Shown here: positions 7,966 through 16,488 of the stretch, piece by piece | Layout of the letters: every line of letters starts with the position of its first letter | Position numbering within the stretch: the first letter of the stretch is position 1 | Source: Pseudomonadota bacterium | Lineage (GTDB): Bacteria; Myxococcota_A; UBA796; SXON01 | DNA: 64,000 nt | Assembly (NCBI GenBank): GCA_030685065.1 | Contig: JAUXQH010000054.1 | Coordinates: 1-64,000 of the forward strand | Direction of reading: 5' to 3' | Notes under the pieces: model-generated | Databases searched by the model: none | What the model was told of the DNA's origin: nothing | Seen by the model: only the letters and a program-made list of their open reading frames with translations | Made by a program: the position numbers and the translations under genes

Positions 7966-9021
7966 ATGCAACTTCCCAGCCTCCGTACGTTCGACGAGGC
8001 CGCCGTCGGCCAGGCCCGCGCCCACCTCGACGACCTCACCAAGCCCCCCGGCAGCCTCGGAAAACTGGAGGATCTCGCGGCGTGGTGGTGCGGCGCCACC
8101 GGCTACCCCGCGAAGGTCCCGGCGCGCGCGCGGCTCTACACGTTCGCCGGCGATCACGGCGTCACCGCCGAGGGGGTGAGCCCCTATCCGTCCGCAGTCA
8201 CGGTCCAGATGGTGCGCAACTTCCTCGCTGGCGGCGCTGCGGTGAACGTGTTCGCGCGCCACCACGATGTCGAGATCGGCGTGGTGGACATCGGCGTCGC
8301 GGGCGATCTGGCGGGGGCGACGGACACGTCGTTCGCGCGGTTCTACGATCGACGGGTGCGCGCGGGGACCGGAAACATGGTGCGCGAGCTCGCGATGACG
8401 CGGGCGGAGGCCGAGGCCGCGGTGAATGTCGGGATCAGCCTCGCGCTCGAGGCCGCCGCGGAGGGCGTCGCGATCCTCGGGGCAGGGGAGATGGGGATCG
8501 GCAACACCACGTCGGCCGCCGCCGGGCTCGCGGCGGTCGCGGCCATGCCGGGCAAGCTGACGGCCGGCCGCGGTACGGGCGTGGACGACGCGGGGCTCGC
8601 CCGCAAGGTCGTCGCGATCGACGCGGCGATCGCGCGGCACGACCCGCGGCGCGACGACGGGCTGGGCATCCTCTCGGCCGTGGGCGGCCTCGAGATCGCC
8701 GCCATCGCGGGGCTCTGCATCGGCGGTGCCGCGGCGGGAGTGCCCGTGATCCTGGACGGCTTCATCTCCACGGCGGGCGGGCTGATGGCCTCTGTGCTCG
8801 CGCCTTCGAGCGTGCCGTTCTTCGCCGTCTCCCATCGCAGCGCCGAAAACGCGCATTGGGGCATGTGCCGCTACCTCCGCAAGGAGGCGCTCCACGACCT
8901 CGACATGAAGCTGGGGGAGGGGACGGGCGCCGTCCTCGGCATCGACAGCGTGCGGCTCGCGGCGAAGCTGCTCGGGGAGATGGCGACGTTCTCGAGCGCG
9001 GGGGTCTCGGGGCGGCACTGA
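7966..9021 (+). CDS. cobT: nicotinate-nucleotide--dimethylbenzimidazole phosphoribosyltransferase
   Basis: 351 residues, the usual CobT length. The enzyme transfers ribose phosphate from nicotinate mononucleotide to the lower-ligand base of cobalamin, giving alpha-ribazole phosphate. Visible signatures are TKPPGSLGKLEDLA near the start, FAGDHGV, EMGIGNTTSAAA and the C-terminal LGEGTGAV, whose Glu318 aligns with the catalytic Glu317 of Salmonella CobT. No other cobalamin gene or cobalamin riboswitch is seen here, so it stands alone between two membrane protein genes. Confidence 0.95.
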   Translation: MQLPSLRTFDEAAVGQARAHLDDLTKPPGSLGKLEDLAAWWCGATGYPAKVPARARLYTFAGDHGVTAEGVSPYPSAVTVQMVRNFLAGGAAVNVFARHHDVEIGVVDIGVAGDLAGATDTSFARFYDRRVRAGTGNMVRELAMTRAEAEAAVNVGISLALEAAAEGVAILGAGEMGIGNTTSAAAGLAAVAAMPGKLTAGRGTGVDDAGLARKVVAIDAAIARHDPRRDDGLGILSAVGGLEIAAIAGLCIGGAAAGVPVILDGFISTAGGLMASVLAPSSVPFFAVSHRSAENAHWGMCRYLRKEALHDLDMKLGEGTGAVLGIDSVRLAAKLLGEMATFSSAGVSGRH

Positions 9022-9069
9022 CTTCAAGGGGCGTCGCGGCGGATCGTCACGCGCGCGAGGGACGCCGCG

Positions 9070-9104
9070 GCCCGACCCCCGCGCTCGGGCGGGGGGCGCG
9101 CCCC
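9070..9104. terminator. GC-rich hairpins between convergent genes
   Basis: In the 113-bp gap after cobT, GCCCGA (9070-9075) pairs with TCGGGC (9085-9090), and GGGGCGCGCCCC (9093-9104) is a perfect palindrome. No T-run follows. It could terminate transcription of the two convergent genes, but the region is very GC-rich and such hairpins arise easily. Confidence 0.3.
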
Positions 9105-9134
9105 GTTCCTTCCGACGGGAGCGTCGACGCGGCC

Positions 9135-10166
9135 CTACTTCCCCGGGACGGGCTCCAGCGGAGTTGCCTGCTCGCGCAAGGACCCCAGCGAGAGGCCCTC
9201 CCGCCACCATGCGATCGCGCCGACCGTCGCGACCGGCACGAAGCTCACCGCCCAGAAGACGATGGCGAACGCCTGCGCCGGCGCGGGATCGAGGCCCCAG
9301 AGGACCAACGTGGTCTCGATGGCGACGTGAAACACCCCGAAGAAGCCCGGCGCCTGCGGGAGCGCGACGGTGAGCGCGATGGCCACGGTCGTGAAGCAGG
9401 CGGCGGCGAAGGGGAGGTCCAACCCAAAAGCGTGGAACAACACGTAGATGGAGATGGATCCGTTCAGCCAATGGAGCAGGGAGAGCGCGCCGGCCTGCCA
9501 CAAGGCGCGGCGTGACCGCACGCTCTCGAGCCCAAGCACGAACCCGTCGAACAAGTACAGGAATCGGTCGGCCACCGGCTTGGGAGCGATGGACACGATG
9601 CGGACGAAGATGTGGCGCGCCGCGTGTTCGCGCGCGGCCAACGTGAGGAAAACGGCCATCCCGACGACCCCGGCGACCCCCGCGATGCTCCCGTAGAGTT
9701 GGAGGTTGGTGACCAGCTCTCCGTGCGCCTGGGCGTCCTCCGGGAGGATCAACACCATGATGACGAGGATGCTGACGAGCCCCAGGATGTCGAACACGCG
9801 CTCGATGACCGCGATCGTGACGAGCGCGAGGACGGGGGTGCCAGTCTCCCGGGCGCCGAGCCAAGGGCGGGCGATGTCACCTGCTCGGAATGGCAGCACC
9901 ACGTTCAGGCTCATGCCGATGACGGTCGCGATGAAAAGCCGCCAGATGCGCGCGGCGGGGGCGAACGGACGGAGCAATACCTTCCAGCGAAGGGTGCGGA
10001 TCACGAACTCGGTGAACAGCACCGCGGCCGAGAGAAGCACCAGCGGAACGCTGACGCCCTGCATGGCCTCCGCGACCTCACCCCAGTGCGCGCGCAGCAC
10101 GAACCAGAGGGTGAACCCGAGGCTGACCAGGAGGCCAGGGAGGAGGCGCAGCAACCGCTTCATCAC
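9135..10166 (-). CDS. lysylphosphatidylglycerol synthase TM-domain family (flippase-like) protein
   Basis: 343 residues, about eight membrane helices and no soluble catalytic domain. The pattern RTLRWKVLLRPF, then GMSLNVVLPFRAGDIARPWL and later LPQAPGFFGVFHVAIE is that of the UPF0104 / MprF flippase-domain family, which includes lipid and lipid-linked sugar transport proteins. The frame can start at GTG 10166 or ATG 10163; neither has a clear ribosome binding site. It is divergent from the PfkB kinase operon. The transported lipid is unknown. Confidence 0.85.
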   Translation of the reverse strand: MMKRLLRLLPGLLVSLGFTLWFVLRAHWGEVAEAMQGVSVPLVLLSAAVLFTEFVIRTLRWKVLLRPFAPAARIWRLFIATVIGMSLNVVLPFRAGDIARPWLGARETGTPVLALVTIAVIERVFDILGLVSILVIMVLILPEDAQAHGELVTNLQLYGSIAGVAGVVGMAVFLTLAAREHAARHIFVRIVSIAPKPVADRFLYLFDGFVLGLESVRSRRALWQAGALSLLHWLNGSISIYVLFHAFGLDLPFAAACFTTVAIALTVALPQAPGFFGVFHVAIETTLVLWGLDPAPAQAFAIVFWAVSFVPVATVGAIAWWREGLSLGSLREQATPLEPVPGK

Positions 10167-10246
10167 GCGCGCACGATACCACGGAGCCCGCCGTGGCGCC
10201 CTCTGGCGGCCCGCGCTACACGGGCCCCGCTTTGGGAGGTGACGAC

Positions 10247-11239
10247 GTGTCCTTCGATGCCGTGGGTCTCGGAAACGCGATCATGGACGCGCTCGTGCGG
10301 GTAGACGACTCGGTCATCGCCGAGCTTGGGCTGACACGCGGGCAAATGCACCCAGTCAACCATGACACCTGGCACGCCGCCTACGAGCGCGTGAGCCAGC
10401 TCGGCATCCAGGTGTACTCCGGCGGCTCCTGCGCCAACACCGTGCAGACCCTCGGGCTGCTCGGTGGCCGGGTGCTCTACTGCGGGCAGATCGGCGACGA
10501 TCAGTACGGCGAGATGTACACGCGCTCCATGCTCGAAGTGTGTGGCGTGCATGCGCTCAAGACGACGAATCTGCACGCGACCGGCAAGTGCCTCTCGCTG
10601 ATCTCCGCGGCGGACGGCGAGCGGACGATGCTCACCGACCTCGGCGCGGCGGTACACCTCCCGACCATCGGCGACTTCGCGGAGCACGTCCGCAAGGCGA
10701 AGGTGCTCCACCTCACGGGCTACCTGTTCCTGGGTGGCCCCGTGCGGGATGCGGCGTTCGAGGCGGTAGAAGTGGCGCGGGCCGCGGGAGTCCCCATCTC
10801 GCTCGACGTGGCGGATCCGTTCGTCGCGCGCACCATCCCGCACGACATCGTCGACCTGCTCAAGAACTACGTCGACATCTGCTTCCTGAACCGCGAGGAG
10901 GCCGAGATCATCACCGAGCTCGAGCCGGAGCGCGCGGTCGAGCTGCTGGGGAGCTGGTGCACGTCGGCCGTGGTCAAGCTCGGGGGCGCGGGCTCGCTCG
11001 TGCGCCAGGACGGTGTCACCCACCGCATCCCGGTCTTCCCGGTAAAGGTGGCGGACACCACCGGCGCGGGGGACGCGTACGCGGGCGGCTTCCTCTACGG
11101 GTGGCTGCACGGCTGGCCCGCCGAGCGGTGCGGCGAGCTCGGCTCGCGCGTGGCCGCCCTGACCGTGGGGCAGGTGGGCGCGGTGTGTCGCGATCGCGAC
11201 GCTGTCGCCGCCGCCCGCTCGCTCGTGGTGGACCGATGA
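10247..11239 (+). CDS. PfkB-family (adenosine kinase-like) carbohydrate/nucleoside kinase
   Basis: 330 residues from a GTG at 10247, preferred over the upstream GTG (10193) because GGGAGGTGA lies 7 nt before it. The N-terminus GLGNAIMDALVRVDD, the GGSCANTVQTLGLLG segment and the C-terminal DTTGAGDAYAGGF signature (catalytic Asp276) mark the ribokinase/PfkB fold, closest in style to bacterial adenosine-kinase-like proteins. It should phosphorylate a nucleoside or sugar with ATP in the cytoplasm. First gene of a five-gene set with overlapping stops and starts. Confidence 0.88.
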   Translation: MSFDAVGLGNAIMDALVRVDDSVIAELGLTRGQMHPVNHDTWHAAYERVSQLGIQVYSGGSCANTVQTLGLLGGRVLYCGQIGDDQYGEMYTRSMLEVCGVHALKTTNLHATGKCLSLISAADGERTMLTDLGAAVHLPTIGDFAEHVRKAKVLHLTGYLFLGGPVRDAAFEAVEVARAAGVPISLDVADPFVARTIPHDIVDLLKNYVDICFLNREEAEIITELEPERAVELLGSWCTSAVVKLGGAGSLVRQDGVTHRIPVFPVKVADTTGAGDAYAGGFLYGWLHGWPAERCGELGSRVAALTVGQVGAVCRDRDAVAAARSLVVDR

Positions 11240-12039
11240 ACCTCCCTGTCGAGGTGGTCGAGGCCGTAAAGGCGAAGAAGTGCGTGGTCTTCGTCGGCTC
11301 GCGCGCGAGCCTCGAGGCCGCGGAGGTCGCGGAGGTCGCCTATCCGGACGCCAAGGCGCTCGCGAAGGCCCTCGGTTGGACCAAGCCCAAGGCGGGGACC
11401 GCGCAACGTCCCAAGCACGTCATGACCTCGGTCGAAGAGGGGGCCGCGGGGTTCGAGGCCACCCACGGGCGCGCGAAGCTCGTCAGCGAGCTGCAGACGC
11501 GGATCGGGGTGGCGGCGGTCGCGCCGACCGCGGCGCACCTCGGCGCGCTGAAGCACTTCCCGATGATCTTCACGACCAACGTGGATGATCTGCTCGAGCG
11601 CGCCGCCGCCCAGGAGGGGGTCCGGCTCGACGTGCTCTCCCGCGGCGACCGCCTCCCCGAGAGCGACCCCACGCGGCGCGTGCTCGTGAAGCTCCGGGGC
11701 GGCTTCGAGCGGCCGGACGGCCTGGTGCTCACCCCGGCCGACTTCGTGGCGCGTCCGATCCCGGACGACGTGAAGAAGCAGCTCCGCACGCTCGTGCGGA
11801 ACCAGGTGATCCTGTTCGTCGGCTATCGGCCGGACGAAGAGGAGTTCGAGCGCCTGTTCGGGGAGCTCTCCGACGCCTACGGTGGGGAGCTGCCACGCTG
11901 CCACCTCGCTTCCGCCCAGGGCCCCATCGACGACTATCTCTGGCAGAAGTGGGTCTGGCGCGGGCTGCTCCTCTTCACCGCCGATCCGATCGAGTGTTTG
12001 ACCGAGCTGGAAGCCCAGGTCTCCGGGGATCCCCGATGA
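11236..12039 (+). CDS. SIR2-like domain protein with degenerate active site
   Basis: 267 residues; ATG 11236 overlaps the kinase stop (ATGA). Core strands match SIR2-like NAD-binding domains: VVFVGSRAS (17-25) at the place of the G-A-G-x-S loop, FTTNVDDLLE (112-121), KLRGGFERPDGLVLTPADF (152-170) at the place of KLHGd....lVlT..Df, and FVGYRPDEEEF (194-204). The catalytic His of the KLHG motif is Arg154 and the glycine-rich loop is altered, and there is no zinc-binding module, so deacylase activity is unlikely. It could bind a nucleotide or be structural. Its gene context is metabolic, not defensive. Confidence 0.7.
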   Translation: MNLPVEVVEAVKAKKCVVFVGSRASLEAAEVAEVAYPDAKALAKALGWTKPKAGTAQRPKHVMTSVEEGAAGFEATHGRAKLVSELQTRIGVAAVAPTAAHLGALKHFPMIFTTNVDDLLERAAAQEGVRLDVLSRGDRLPESDPTRRVLVKLRGGFERPDGLVLTPADFVARPIPDDVKKQLRTLVRNQVILFVGYRPDEEEFERLFGELSDAYGGELPRCHLASAQGPIDDYLWQKWVWRGLLLFTADPIECLTELEAQVSGDPR

Positions 12040-12800
12040 TCACCCGGTACGTGCGTGCCTATTCGCAGGGAGCGCCCTTCTGGGCGATCGACGAGGGGGG
12101 CATTCTCCGCGCGCTGAACGCCGCGCCGTGGAAGGGCGGGGTGCCGACGGGGCACGTGCGGCAGGGCCGGCTCCTCGCCCCCGTCGAGCCCGGCAAGATC
12201 ATCGGCATCGGCTCGAACTATCGGGACCACGCCGCGGAGATGGGGAAGCCCGTGCCGGCCGAGCCGAAGCTCTTCTTGAAGGCGACGTCGGCGATCGTGG
12301 GTCCCGACGAGCGGATCGAGATCCCGCCGCGCACCACCCGGGTGGACCACGAGGCCGAGCTCGGCGTCGTGATCGGACGGCGTTGCCGCCGCGTGTCGGA
12401 GGCGGACGCCCTCGACTACGTGTTCGGGTACACCTGCATGAACGACGTGACCGCGCGCGATTTCCAGCGGGCGGATGGCGTGTTCGCCCGCGCCAAGGGC
12501 TTCGACACCTTCTGCCCGGTGGGGCCAGCCGTCGTCACGGGCGTGGACCCTCGCGCGCTGCGAATCCGCTGCCTCGTGAACGACCAGGTCCGGCAGGACG
12601 GCTCGACCGCGGACATGGTGTTCGGCATCGCCGCGATCATCTCGTACGTCTCGTACGTCATGACCCTCGAGCCGGGTGACCTCATCGCGACCGGTACGCC
12701 CGCTGGCGTAGGGCCGCTCGTCGCCGGCGACCGCGTGGTCATCGAGATCGAGGGGATCGGCGCCCTCGCCAACGCCGTGGTCGATCGCGACGACCGATGA
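12036..12800 (+). CDS. fumarylacetoacetate hydrolase-family protein
   Basis: 254 residues, ATG 12036 overlapping the previous stop. The FAH C-terminal domain is complete: GIGSNYRDHAAE (57-68), DHEAELGVVIG with metal ligands Glu106 and Glu108, FGYTCMNDVTARDFQ with Asp142, and GTPAGVG. Members split or decarboxylate 2-oxo acids, for example acylpyruvates, oxaloacetate or aromatic-ring fission products, with Mg2+ or Mn2+. Substrate cannot be assigned. The short length and NYRDH motif fit the acylpyruvase/oxaloacetate tautomerase-like group. Confidence 0.9.
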   Translation: MITRYVRAYSQGAPFWAIDEGGILRALNAAPWKGGVPTGHVRQGRLLAPVEPGKIIGIGSNYRDHAAEMGKPVPAEPKLFLKATSAIVGPDERIEIPPRTTRVDHEAELGVVIGRRCRRVSEADALDYVFGYTCMNDVTARDFQRADGVFARAKGFDTFCPVGPAVVTGVDPRALRIRCLVNDQVRQDGSTADMVFGIAAIISYVSYVMTLEPGDLIATGTPAGVGPLVAGDRVVIEIEGIGALANAVVDRDDR

Positions 12801-13702
12801 TGGTCGAGGCCTGGCGCAACGCCGCGGTCTTGGGCGCCATCAGCGGCCTCTGGATGGCGCTGGCCCAGCTCCGGCGCGCGTGGGGCTGGCTCCCCGCGGG
12901 CGTCATCGCGGGCGTGGGCGCCGCGCTCTTCCTCGGCGCGCTCGCGCCGTCGTGGGCCCTGTCCTCGCTCGTCGCGGATGCGCCGTGGCTCGGGGCGATC
13001 GCCCTCGCGATCTGGGGGGCGCATGCGGAGTCCGCGTGGCTCCGGGTCCGCGCCTGGCCGATGGTCGTGCTCGCCACCGCGCTCCTCGGCGATCGTTTCG
13101 TCGCCGTGGGCCTGGCCCTGGCGGAGCCCGATCCCTCCCGACGCGCCCGCCTGGTGATCGCGGCCAGCGGCGCCTCCCTGATCGGCGTCACCAGCGGCGC
13201 CGCCCCCCTGGTCCTCGGCTGGGGCGGCCCTGAATTCGTCGGGATGGGGTTTGTGCTCGCGGCGGTCGGGTTCGTGGGAGGGTCCGGCCCGATCGAGCGC
13301 GCTCGTCCGGATGTCGGCGCCGCCTGGAAGGCGCTCGTGGTGCCGTTGCTCGGCGCGGTCGTCGTCTGGCTCGCCATCTTGAGCGGAGCGCTGGAGCTCG
13401 TGGCGACCGCGCTCGAGCAGGTGCCGCTGCTCGCGACGCCGCACGGGGATCTCCTGGTCTACGCGGGCGCGGTGGTCGGCGGGGCGTTCGGAGACGAAGG
13501 GCTCCTCGCCTTGTGCGCGCAGCAGATCGAGTTCCGCGCGCTCTCGGTTCGGGGAGACACCCTTCCCATCGCCATCCGGGCGGGCCTCGCCGTCGGAGGC
13601 GGGCTCCCGCTCCTGCTCCTCACGGGGAGCCGCCTGCGCGTGGGGCTCCCGCTGTGGCTCCTCCAGCTTCTCCTGGTGACCGTGTGGCTGTTGCTCCGCT
13701 GA
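12797..13702 (+). CDS. integral membrane protein, unknown
   Basis: 301 residues, ATG 12797 overlapping the FAH stop (a second ATG follows at 12800). About nine hydrophobic segments are visible with few charged loops, and a Gly-rich central part (SGAAPLVLGWGGPEF). No transporter signature was recognised. Because it is coupled to a kinase, a hydrolase and a secreted transpeptidase, it might carry their substrate, but this is inference only. Confidence 0.7.
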   Translation: MMVEAWRNAAVLGAISGLWMALAQLRRAWGWLPAGVIAGVGAALFLGALAPSWALSSLVADAPWLGAIALAIWGAHAESAWLRVRAWPMVVLATALLGDRFVAVGLALAEPDPSRRARLVIAASGASLIGVTSGAAPLVLGWGGPEFVGMGFVLAAVGFVGGSGPIERARPDVGAAWKALVVPLLGAVVVWLAILSGALELVATALEQVPLLATPHGDLLVYAGAVVGGAFGDEGLLALCAQQIEFRALSVRGDTLPIAIRAGLAVGGGLPLLLLTGSRLRVGLPLWLLQLLLVTVWLLLR

Positions 13703-15249
13703 TTCTCCTGGTGGCGTGCGCGACAGCGCCCGAGACCGCCCCGACCAGCCCCGTCTCCGGCGCCGTCGCGGCCGACCATCCGCTCGCGAGCCGCGCCGGC
13801 GCCGACGTTCTACGAGCGGGTGGAAACGCGGTCGATGCCGCCATCGCGGCCGCGTTGTCCTCGGGGGTGGTGCAGCCGACGGGCTCCGGGCTCGGCGGCG
13901 GTGGGTTCGCCGTGGTCGTCACTCCCGACGGCACGGCCACCACCTTCGACTTTCGCGAGGTCGCGCCGGCGGCCGCCACCCGAGACATGTTCCTCGCCCA
14001 GGGTGCTTCGAGCACGATTGGTGGGCTCGCGGTCGCGGTTCCGGCCGAGGGCATCGGGCTCGCGAAGCTGCACGAGCGCTTCGGCAAGGCGCCGATGGGC
14101 TCGATCGCGGCGCCCGCCATCGAGCAGGCCTCCAAGGGCTTCGAGACGGGGCCGCACCTCGCGGAGGCGCTGCTCCAGGCGCCCGACATGGCGGCCCTGT
14201 TTGCCCCGGGAAACGTGCGGGCCGGCCTCGCCGAGGCCCTTCGCGCCTGGGTCACGACGCGGGGCGAGGCTTTCCGAACGGGATGGGTCGCCGAGGACAT
14301 GGTGGACGCCGCGCGCGCGGCTGGCGGCGTGCTCACCCTGGCGGACATGGCCGCCTACGCGGTCATCGAGCGCGAGCCGCTCCGTGGGACGTACGGCGGG
14401 CGAGCGGTCATCACGATGCCGCCGCCGTCGTCGGGCGGGGTGGCGCTGCTGCAGATGCTGGGGGCCACGGCCGGCGTGGCCGATCCCCACTGCGCGGTCG
14501 AGGCCGCCAAGCACGCCATGGCCGATCGCGCCGCCTACGGGGGAGACCCCTCGTTCGTGCCGGTCGACGTGTCGCGCCTGCTCTCTTCAGAACGGATCGG
14601 CGCCATCCGCGCGGATTGTGGGCCCGCCACGTTCCCGCCGGAGCACTACGCGCCGCCCGTCGCGTCCGTAAAGGACGCGGGCACGCTCCACATCAGCGTG
14701 ATCGACGGGAGCGGGATGGCGGTGGCGCTCACGACCACCATCAACACGAGCTTCGGCAGCAAGGTCGTCGCGCCCCGCTCCGGGATCGTGTTGAACAACG
14801 AGATGGACGACTTCGCCGCCCGCCCCGGCACGCCGAACGCCTTCGGTCTCATCCAGGGCGAGGCCAACGCCGTAGAGCCCGGCAAACGCCCGCTCTCCAG
14901 CATGACCCCCACCGTCGTGCTCGGCGCGGACGGCCGCCCCGAGCTCGCCGTGGGCGGGAGCGGCGGCCCCACGATCATCACCGCCACCTACCAGGTCATC
15001 CGCGGGGTGCTCGACGAGGGCCGCAGCGCCCAGGCCGCGGTCGATGCCTTGCGCTGGCACCACCAGTGGCAGCCCAACGTGCTCTTCATCGAGCCGGGGC
15101 ACGCGGACATGGCGGGGTTCGAGGCGCACGGGCACGTGCTCAAGGAGGCGAAGGCCTTCTCGGCGGTGCAGGCCGTGCGGCGCACGGCGGCGGGGTTCGA
15201 GGCCGCGTCAGACCCGCGCAAGCATGGAGCGCCGGTCGTCCTTCCGTAG
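13684..15249 (+). CDS. ggt: gamma-glutamyltransferase (glutathione hydrolase), lipoprotein form
   Basis: 521 residues from GTG 13684, overlapping the preceding gene by 19 nt. The start gives MAVAPLILLVACATAPE with lipobox LVAC, so the enzyme is probably anchored in the envelope. GGT signatures: ASRAGADVLRAGGNAVDAA, GSGLGGGGF, and the autoprocessing site GTLHISVID, where Thr334 aligns with the nucleophile of E. coli GGT (Thr391); LNNEMDDF and GSGGPTI follow. Cleavage before Thr334 would give a 188-residue small subunit, as usual. It would hydrolyse gamma-glutamyl bonds of glutathione and similar compounds outside the cytoplasm. Confidence 0.92.
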   Translation: MAVAPLILLVACATAPETAPTSPVSGAVAADHPLASRAGADVLRAGGNAVDAAIAAALSSGVVQPTGSGLGGGGFAVVVTPDGTATTFDFREVAPAAATRDMFLAQGASSTIGGLAVAVPAEGIGLAKLHERFGKAPMGSIAAPAIEQASKGFETGPHLAEALLQAPDMAALFAPGNVRAGLAEALRAWVTTRGEAFRTGWVAEDMVDAARAAGGVLTLADMAAYAVIEREPLRGTYGGRAVITMPPPSSGGVALLQMLGATAGVADPHCAVEAAKHAMADRAAYGGDPSFVPVDVSRLLSSERIGAIRADCGPATFPPEHYAPPVASVKDAGTLHISVIDGSGMAVALTTTINTSFGSKVVAPRSGIVLNNEMDDFAARPGTPNAFGLIQGEANAVEPGKRPLSSMTPTVVLGADGRPELAVGGSGGPTIITATYQVIRGVLDEGRSAQAAVDALRWHHQWQPNVLFIEPGHADMAGFEAHGHVLKEAKAFSAVQAVRRTAAGFEAASDPRKHGAPVVLP

Positions 15250-15287
15250 GGCGCGCGCCGAGAAGGCGGGGGTCGCCACCCCGCTCG

Positions 15288-15938
15288 TCAGTAGTAGACG
15301 GGAGGGGGCCCCGCGTTCGGGCGGCCGTCGATGGCCTCGAGCGCGGCGAGCGCGGCCTTGGCGGCCTCGGCCACCTCGTCCTCGGAGCCGCTGAGGTAGA
15401 CACGGCCGAAAGCGCCGAACGAGATCATCTCCAACACGTTGATGTTGGCGGCCTTTTCGGCCTCGTTCGTCGCGATGAGCGCGTAGCCGGCGGGGTGTAC
15501 CTCGAGGACGTAGAGCGTCGCGCCCTCGTCGATGAAGTTGCCGTGCCGAAAGCGGTTCACGATCTGCGAGTGGTAGCCCGTGATCCCGTTGATCGTCTGG
15601 GCGCTCACGACGCGGGGGCGCAGGCGATCGGTCTCCTTCAGCGAGAGCGCGTCGAGCACGGCGTCACCCGCCGCGCGGACCTGGCCCTGGTCGAAGTGCT
15701 GAAGCTGGAGACACCCGAACTGGCGTTCCACAACCTGCATTCCGGGCGTGCAGCTCGTGTTCTTGAGCGCGATGTCGGTGACGACGTTGATGTCCATCCC
15801 CGGCGCTACCTCGAAGAACAGCGCGGCCTGGTTCTTCAAGGGCATGTAGCCGCGGGAGACCGTGCCTAGGAAGGCGGCGGTCTGCGGCTGGAGGATGTCG
15901 ATGTAGGTGAAGCAGCGAAGCTCGATGTTCGAGGCCAT
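15288..15938 (-). CDS. tandem BMC-domain-like protein
   Basis: 216 residues. Two repeats of about 90 residues show the bacterial microcompartment shell pattern of strand, helix, strand, strand, helix: first around 38-95 (AALFFEVAPGMDINVVTDIA ... AAGDAVLDAL) and second around 135-205 (ATLYVLEVHPAGYALIATNE ... GRVYLSGSEDEVAEAAKAAL). The second is the clearer. A BMC-T (trimeric tandem) shell protein is the best reading, although no other shell or enzyme gene is nearby. It lies 48 nt downstream of a four-cluster ferredoxin gene on the same strand. Confidence 0.55.
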   Translation of the reverse strand: MASNIELRCFTYIDILQPQTAAFLGTVSRGYMPLKNQAALFFEVAPGMDINVVTDIALKNTSCTPGMQVVERQFGCLQLQHFDQGQVRAAGDAVLDALSLKETDRLRPRVVSAQTINGITGYHSQIVNRFRHGNFIDEGATLYVLEVHPAGYALIATNEAEKAANINVLEMISFGAFGRVYLSGSEDEVAEAAKAALAALEAIDGRPNAGPPPVYY

Positions 15939-15986
15939 GGCGCCGTTCTACCGACGCGGCGCCAGCGCGTCAATCGTCAAGCGGGT

Positions 15987-16424
15987 CTAAGCTTCAGTCA
16001 TCGTCAGCGCGCCGGTCGGACAGGCGGGCGCGCAGGCCGCTCCGCCCGCCTGTGTCCGGCAGCCATCACACTTCACGGCGATGCTCAGGGAGGTGACGCG
16101 GCGGATGGCGCGGTAGGGGCACGCCGAGATGCACTGGCCGCACCCGGTGCAGCGGTCCTCCACGAGCTCGACGCGCCCGTCGGGAAAGCGGAGGAGCGCG
16201 TGGTGCGGGCAGACCGCGATGCAGGGGCTGTCAGGACAGTGGACGCACACGTTCAACGTCGGGACGTCGGCGACGACGCGCACCGCGAGGCGACGCCGCT
16301 CGAGCACCACATCGTCGTCGGGGAGCAGCCCCGTGAGGCCGTAGCGGGACTCCACGCAGGCCACTTCGCACGCGCCGCAGTGCGTACACAGGCTCGCATC
16401 GAGGGAGGGGAACCGCACCGACAT
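15987..16424 (-). CDS. 4Fe-4S ferredoxin-type electron transfer protein, four clusters
   Basis: 145 residues with four Cys clusters in the DmsB/HycB order: CTHCGACEVAC (13-23), CVHCPDSPCIAVCP, CTGCGQCISACP and CDGCRTQAGGAACAPACP. Sixteen Cys would bind four cubane clusters. Proteins of this type pass electrons between a catalytic subunit and a membrane anchor, but neither is adjacent, so its partner is unknown. No signal peptide. The BMC-like gene follows it in the same direction. Confidence 0.85.
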   Translation of the reverse strand: MSVRFPSLDASLCTHCGACEVACVESRYGLTGLLPDDDVVLERRRLAVRVVADVPTLNVCVHCPDSPCIAVCPHHALLRFPDGRVELVEDRCTGCGQCISACPYRAIRRVTSLSIAVKCDGCRTQAGGAACAPACPTGALTMTEA

Positions 16425-16434
16425 CGTGGGTACC

Positions 16435-16463
16435 TACACAGCTCTTGGGGGTTGTGCTATCCT
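16435..16463 (+). promoter_or_regulatory. candidate promoter of a lipoprotein gene
   Basis: TACACA (16435-16440) and TATCCT (16458-16463) with 17-nt spacing precede the ATG at 16489 by a suitable distance; AAGGGAG serves as ribosome binding site. Consensus matching only. Confidence 0.4.
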
Positions 16464-16488
16464 CGCGCCGCCGAAGGGAGTTCCTCGT

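Noticed and set aside
6370..9864. 1164-codon minus-strand frame
   Set aside because: Its first part is antisense to cobT and the flippase-like gene; only the last 523 codons (from 7941) look like protein.
11236..12039. SIR2-like protein as an antiphage defence gene
   Set aside because: It sits in a metabolic operon, lacks an effector or sensor partner and has lost the catalytic His.
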